6,740 bases of DNA. Origin: Candidatus Bathyarchaeota archaeon B23 (lineage in GTDB: Archaea > Thermoproteota > Bathyarchaeia > TCS64 > B23). Shown here in pieces: positions 5,536 through 6,740 of the stretch. A program made the translations under genes and the position numbers. A model generated the notes under the pieces. The model did not search any database. It was not told the origin of the DNA and was given only the letters and a program-made list of their open reading frames with translations. The DNA is taken from NCBI GenBank assembly GCA_001593875.1, contig LUCA01000053.1:1-6740 (forward strand), given 5' to 3'. How positions within the stretch are numbered: position 1 is the first letter of the stretch; each line of letters begins with the position of its first letter.

Positions 5536-6740
5536 ATGTTGAGCCGTATGAACTTCATTAAGGAGACGAAGAGCCTCTGCCCCGAATGCCTCAGGGTGCT
5601 ACCCGCCACCATCTATGAGGAGGGGGGAAGGGTCTACATCAAGAAGACCTGCCCAGAGCATGGGGAGTGGACAGATCTCTACTGGGGAGACTATGAGCAG
5701 TATATGAAGGCCTTCAAATACGAGCATCTAGGGAAGAAGCTCGACAATCCGAGGACCAAGGCGAAGATGGGATGCCCCTATGACTGCGGCCTCTGCTCCG
5801 AGCACAACTCCCACACGGTTCTAGGCATCATCGACGTGACGAATAGATGCAACCTCCGATGCCCCATCTGCTTCGCTCATGCGGGGGCGGCCGGCTACCT
5901 CTACGAGCCCAGCTACGAGGAGATCGAGGGAATGCTCCGAAACCTCAGGGAGAACCGCCCGGTTCCTACTCCCGCGCTCCAATTCAGCGGTGGAGAGCCG
6001 ACGGTGAGAGAGGACCTCCCAGACCTGGTGAGGCTTGCAAAGCGATTGGGCTTCAACCATGTAGAGGTAAACACAAACGGCATACTGTTGGCAGAGAGCG
6101 TCGACTACTGCAAGACGCTGCTGGAAGCCGGCGTCGACACCTTCTATCTCCAGTTCGACGGCGTCACCCCCAAGCCCTACATCGCCGCCAGGGGCTTCAA
6201 CCTCCTAGAGATAAAGATGAGGGCTCTCCAGAACCTCAGGGAGGCCGGCTGCAGGAGCGTCGTCCTGGTTCCGACGCTCGTCGGCGGCGTCAACGATGAG
6301 GAGATCGGCGGCATAATCCACTTCGCCATAGAGAACCGGGATATCATCCGATGCGTCAACTTCCAGCCGGTCTCGATCACGGGGAGGATCAACCGTAGGG
6401 AGAGGGAGAGGATGAGGGTCACCATCCCGGATCTGATGAGGCTGGCTGAGGAGCAGACCGGCGGCCTCATAAAGAGGGAGGACTGGTATCCGGTGCCGAC
6501 GGTCATCCCCTTCTCCAGATTCGTGGGGAAGCTGAAGGATCGATATTACGTCGATTTCAGCGCTCACCCCCACTGTGGCATGGCCACCTACCTCGTCGTC
6601 TCCGACGAAAAGGTGGAGCCCATCACTAGGCAGCTCAACGTCGACGGCTTCCTAGAGGCCCTCGAGAGGGCTTCTAAGATGGTGGATGAGGGGCATAGCA
6701 CCAGGGCGAAGATGACCATCGCCGCCGCAGCCATCAGGAA
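5536..6740 (+). CDS. Radical SAM protein, tetraether lipid synthase (Tes/MJ0619)-like, 3' end cut
   Basis: The frame is open from ATG 5536 to the right edge (401 complete residues; MJ0619 has about 500), so the C-terminus is missing. Numbering from 5536: metal-knuckle-like C15-x2-C18 and C39PEH42G; CPYDCGLC with C80/C84/C87; the radical SAM cluster C105-x3-C109-x2-C112 in CNLRCPICF; SAM-binding GGEPT (152-156); NTNG (179-182); YLQFDGV (204-210); PTLVGGVND (246-254); FQPVSITGR (276-284); HPHCG (344-348). This order matches the MJ0619/Tes family. Tes joins the phytanyl tails of two archaeal lipids to make membrane-spanning tetraethers; MJ0619 was also earlier linked to pterin methylation, and related bacterial proteins make other spanning lipids, so the exact reaction is inferred and I give no symbol. 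ATG 5548 (MNFIKETKSLCPEC) is an equally good start and fits the TATA spacing better. No Shine-Dalgarno is seen. Divergent TrmB-type gene suggests regulation. Confidence 0.88.
   Translation, partial: MLSRMNFIKETKSLCPECLRVLPATIYEEGGRVYIKKTCPEHGEWTDLYWGDYEQYMKAFKYEHLGKKLDNPRTKAKMGCPYDCGLCSEHNSHTVLGIIDVTNRCNLRCPICFAHAGAAGYLYEPSYEEIEGMLRNLRENRPVPTPALQFSGGEPTVREDLPDLVRLAKRLGFNHVEVNTNGILLAESVDYCKTLLEAGVDTFYLQFDGVTPKPYIAARGFNLLEIKMRALQNLREAGCRSVVLVPTLVGGVNDEEIGGIIHFAIENRDIIRCVNFQPVSITGRINRRERERMRVTIPDLMRLAEEQTGGLIKREDWYPVPTVIPFSRFVGKLKDRYYVDFSAHPHCGMATYLVVSDEKVEPITRQLNVDGFLEALERASKMVDEGHSTRAKMTIAAAAIR

Noticed and set aside
5847..6299. 150-codon plus-strand frame inside the radical SAM gene
   Set aside because: It is an alternative frame, very rich in arginine and proline, overlapping the radical SAM core with its intact motifs.
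6177..6573. Two overlapping minus-strand frames of 109 and 122 codons
   Set aside because: Both are antisense to conserved Tes-like coding sequence and show no family features.
1..6740. CRISPR array, insertion sequence, toxin-antitoxin or defence system
   Set aside because: No regularly spaced repeats, transposase motifs, terminal inverted repeats or known defence domains were seen; all genes are metabolic or regulatory.

Overview
The window looks like chromosomal DNA from an archaeon, probably thermophilic and possibly from the Thermoproteota/TACK or Bathyarchaeia side; the exact lineage is inference. The evidence is AGG/AGA-dominated arginine codons in GC-rich genes, A+T-rich TATA-like boxes about 25 bp before starts with little or no leader, a TrmB-family regulator, an SDR-type threonine dehydrogenase closely resembling the Thermoplasma enzyme, a Thermococcales-like glyoxylate reductase, and a radical SAM protein of the archaeal tetraether lipid synthase (Tes, MJ0619-like) family. 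No tRNA, rRNA, CRISPR array, insertion sequence or phage gene is visible.

Layout. (1) 1-1399: a divergent threonine-to-glycine pair. The 5' part of a PLP-dependent 2-amino-3-ketobutyrate CoA ligase (kbl, minus strand, running off the left edge) sits opposite an SDR-type L-threonine 3-dehydrogenase (tdh, plus strand). (2) 1396-3677: a minus-strand two-gene operon, gyaR (glyoxylate/hydroxypyruvate reductase) followed by a LarA-family nickel-pincer racemase/epimerase, joined by a TGATG stop/start overlap. The racemase gene converges on tdh and their stop codons overlap by 4 nt. (3) 3678-4528: a divergent promoter region with a 10-bp perfect inverted repeat, then a plus-strand gene for an unrecognised protein that looks like a tandem winged-helix regulator. 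(4) 4529-4673: a convergent intergenic region with palindromes, direct repeats and a TATA-like box. (5) 4674-5465: a TrmB-family regulator (minus). (6) 5466-5535: a bidirectional promoter. (7) 5536-6740: a Tes-like radical SAM gene, cut by the right edge.

How it may fit together. Tdh and Kbl together turn threonine into glycine and acetyl-CoA. GyaR reduces glyoxylate or hydroxypyruvate (or runs in reverse) to D-2-hydroxyacids, and the co-translated LarA homologue would invert the C2 centre of a 2-hydroxyacid; its substrate cannot be read from sequence. The winged-helix protein is placed to regulate itself and the gyaR-larA operon. The TrmB regulator is placed to control itself and the lipid radical SAM gene. 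The points most worth a second look are an apparent 4-residue in-frame gap in the conserved active-site loop of Tdh, the coupled gyaR-larA operon, the 10-bp inverted repeat over a promoter, and the TrmB/Tes-like pair.
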